The notes beneath the pieces were generated by a model. It saw only the letters and a program-made list of their open reading frames with translations, was not told the DNA's origin and searched no databases. Of a stretch of DNA of 64,000 nucleotides, positions 63,907-64,000 are shown piece by piece (position 1 is the stretch's first letter; every line of letters starts with the position of its first letter). Origin of the DNA: Candidatus Electrothrix aestuarii (GTDB lineage Bacteria > Desulfobacterota > Desulfobulbia > Desulfobulbales > Desulfobulbaceae); assembly GCA_032595685.2 (NCBI GenBank), contig CP159373.1, forward strand, positions 331,001 to 395,000, read 5' to 3'. The position numbers were made by a program, and so were the translations under genes.

Positions 63907-64000
63907 ATGACCTCCATCACAGGAACCACCTTTATTGACAAAGGAATTTTCACCAATTATAATGTGCACTTAATTCTTCTTATAGAAGATCGGGATGCTC
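63907..64000 (+). CDS. Start of a further gene in the polyamine-like cluster (partial)
   Basis: An open frame starts at ATG 63907 and runs past the window edge (first residues 'MTSITGTTFIDKGIFTNYNV'). No clear ribosome-binding site is seen, so the start is uncertain. Position suggests membership of the same cluster. Confidence 0.4.
   Translation, partial: MTSITGTTFIDKGIFTNYNVHLILLIEDRDA

Overview
The window looks like part of the chromosome of a Gram-negative anaerobe. The gene families fit a Desulfobulbales-type Desulfobacterota member (sulfate reducer or cable-bacterium relative): split methylmalonyl-CoA mutase with MeaB, NtrY/NtrX, a DUF134 plus NifX-like pair, NapH-like ferredoxin proteins and polyamine-synthase-like envelope genes. 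The taxonomic placement is inference from gene content.

Layout. 1-4.3 kb is an AT-rich accessory stretch. It has small secreted proteins, a CsgG/FlgO-like periplasmic protein and an OmpA-like lipoprotein, interleaved with at least three families of short inverted-repeat (MITE-like) elements. 4.3-11.5 kb (minus strand) carries mutase large subunit, MeaB chaperone, B12-binding subunit and a LEA-type lipoprotein, then a Gate-domain membrane protein with an SppA-type protease and an HTH/Cys-rich regulator. 11.8-15.1 kb has diacylglycerol kinase, a CBM48 protein and two U32-type proteins.

15.3-26.5 kb is an 11.2-kb integrative island in tRNA-Ala(GGC). It is bounded by 54-bp direct repeats running from the anticodon loop to beyond the CCA end. 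It carries a tyrosine recombinase, a zinc-finger partner, an excisionase-like protein behind a promoter with operator repeats, a tandem dimer of an IS91-like element, an IS1634-like element nested in the end of the second copy, a STAS-ATPase / DUF4325 / PIN-domain module, and a tiny translationally coupled gene pair. The island also brought a new terminator for the tRNA and left the old one at the far end.

26.9-32.6 kb is the rod-shape operon mreB-mreC-mreD-mrdA-rodA. 32.6-39.3 kb has DUF134 and NifX-like genes, DUF4390, NtrY-like kinase, NtrX-like sigma-54 activator and hemB. 39.5-42.5 kb is a two-gene nuclease-HerA candidate antiphage system, followed by an AlbA_2 (Schlafen-like) ATP-binding protein. 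44-47.6 kb has an SGNH hydrolase and two DUF4139 proteins. 47.9-51.7 kb is a possible operon behind a good sigma-70 promoter and a ~430-nt leader: Tat-exported ModA-like binding protein, NapH-like polyferredoxin, and a periplasmic transglutaminase with two rhodanese domains. 51.8-60.4 kb (minus strand) encodes two giant secreted repeat proteins, one with FG-GAP-like plus thrombospondin-3 repeats and one with 14 RCC1 repeats. 60.8 kb to the end is a polyamine-synthase-like membrane cluster (small membrane protein, membrane-anchored spermidine synthase, DUF350 protein, divergent AdoMet decarboxylase) that runs off the window.

Most notable candidates: the STAS-ATPase/DUF4325/PIN module and its island context, the nuclease-HerA pair, the IS91-like dimer whose two copies share one frameshift at an A6 run, and the SpeD homologue with an altered self-cleavage site.
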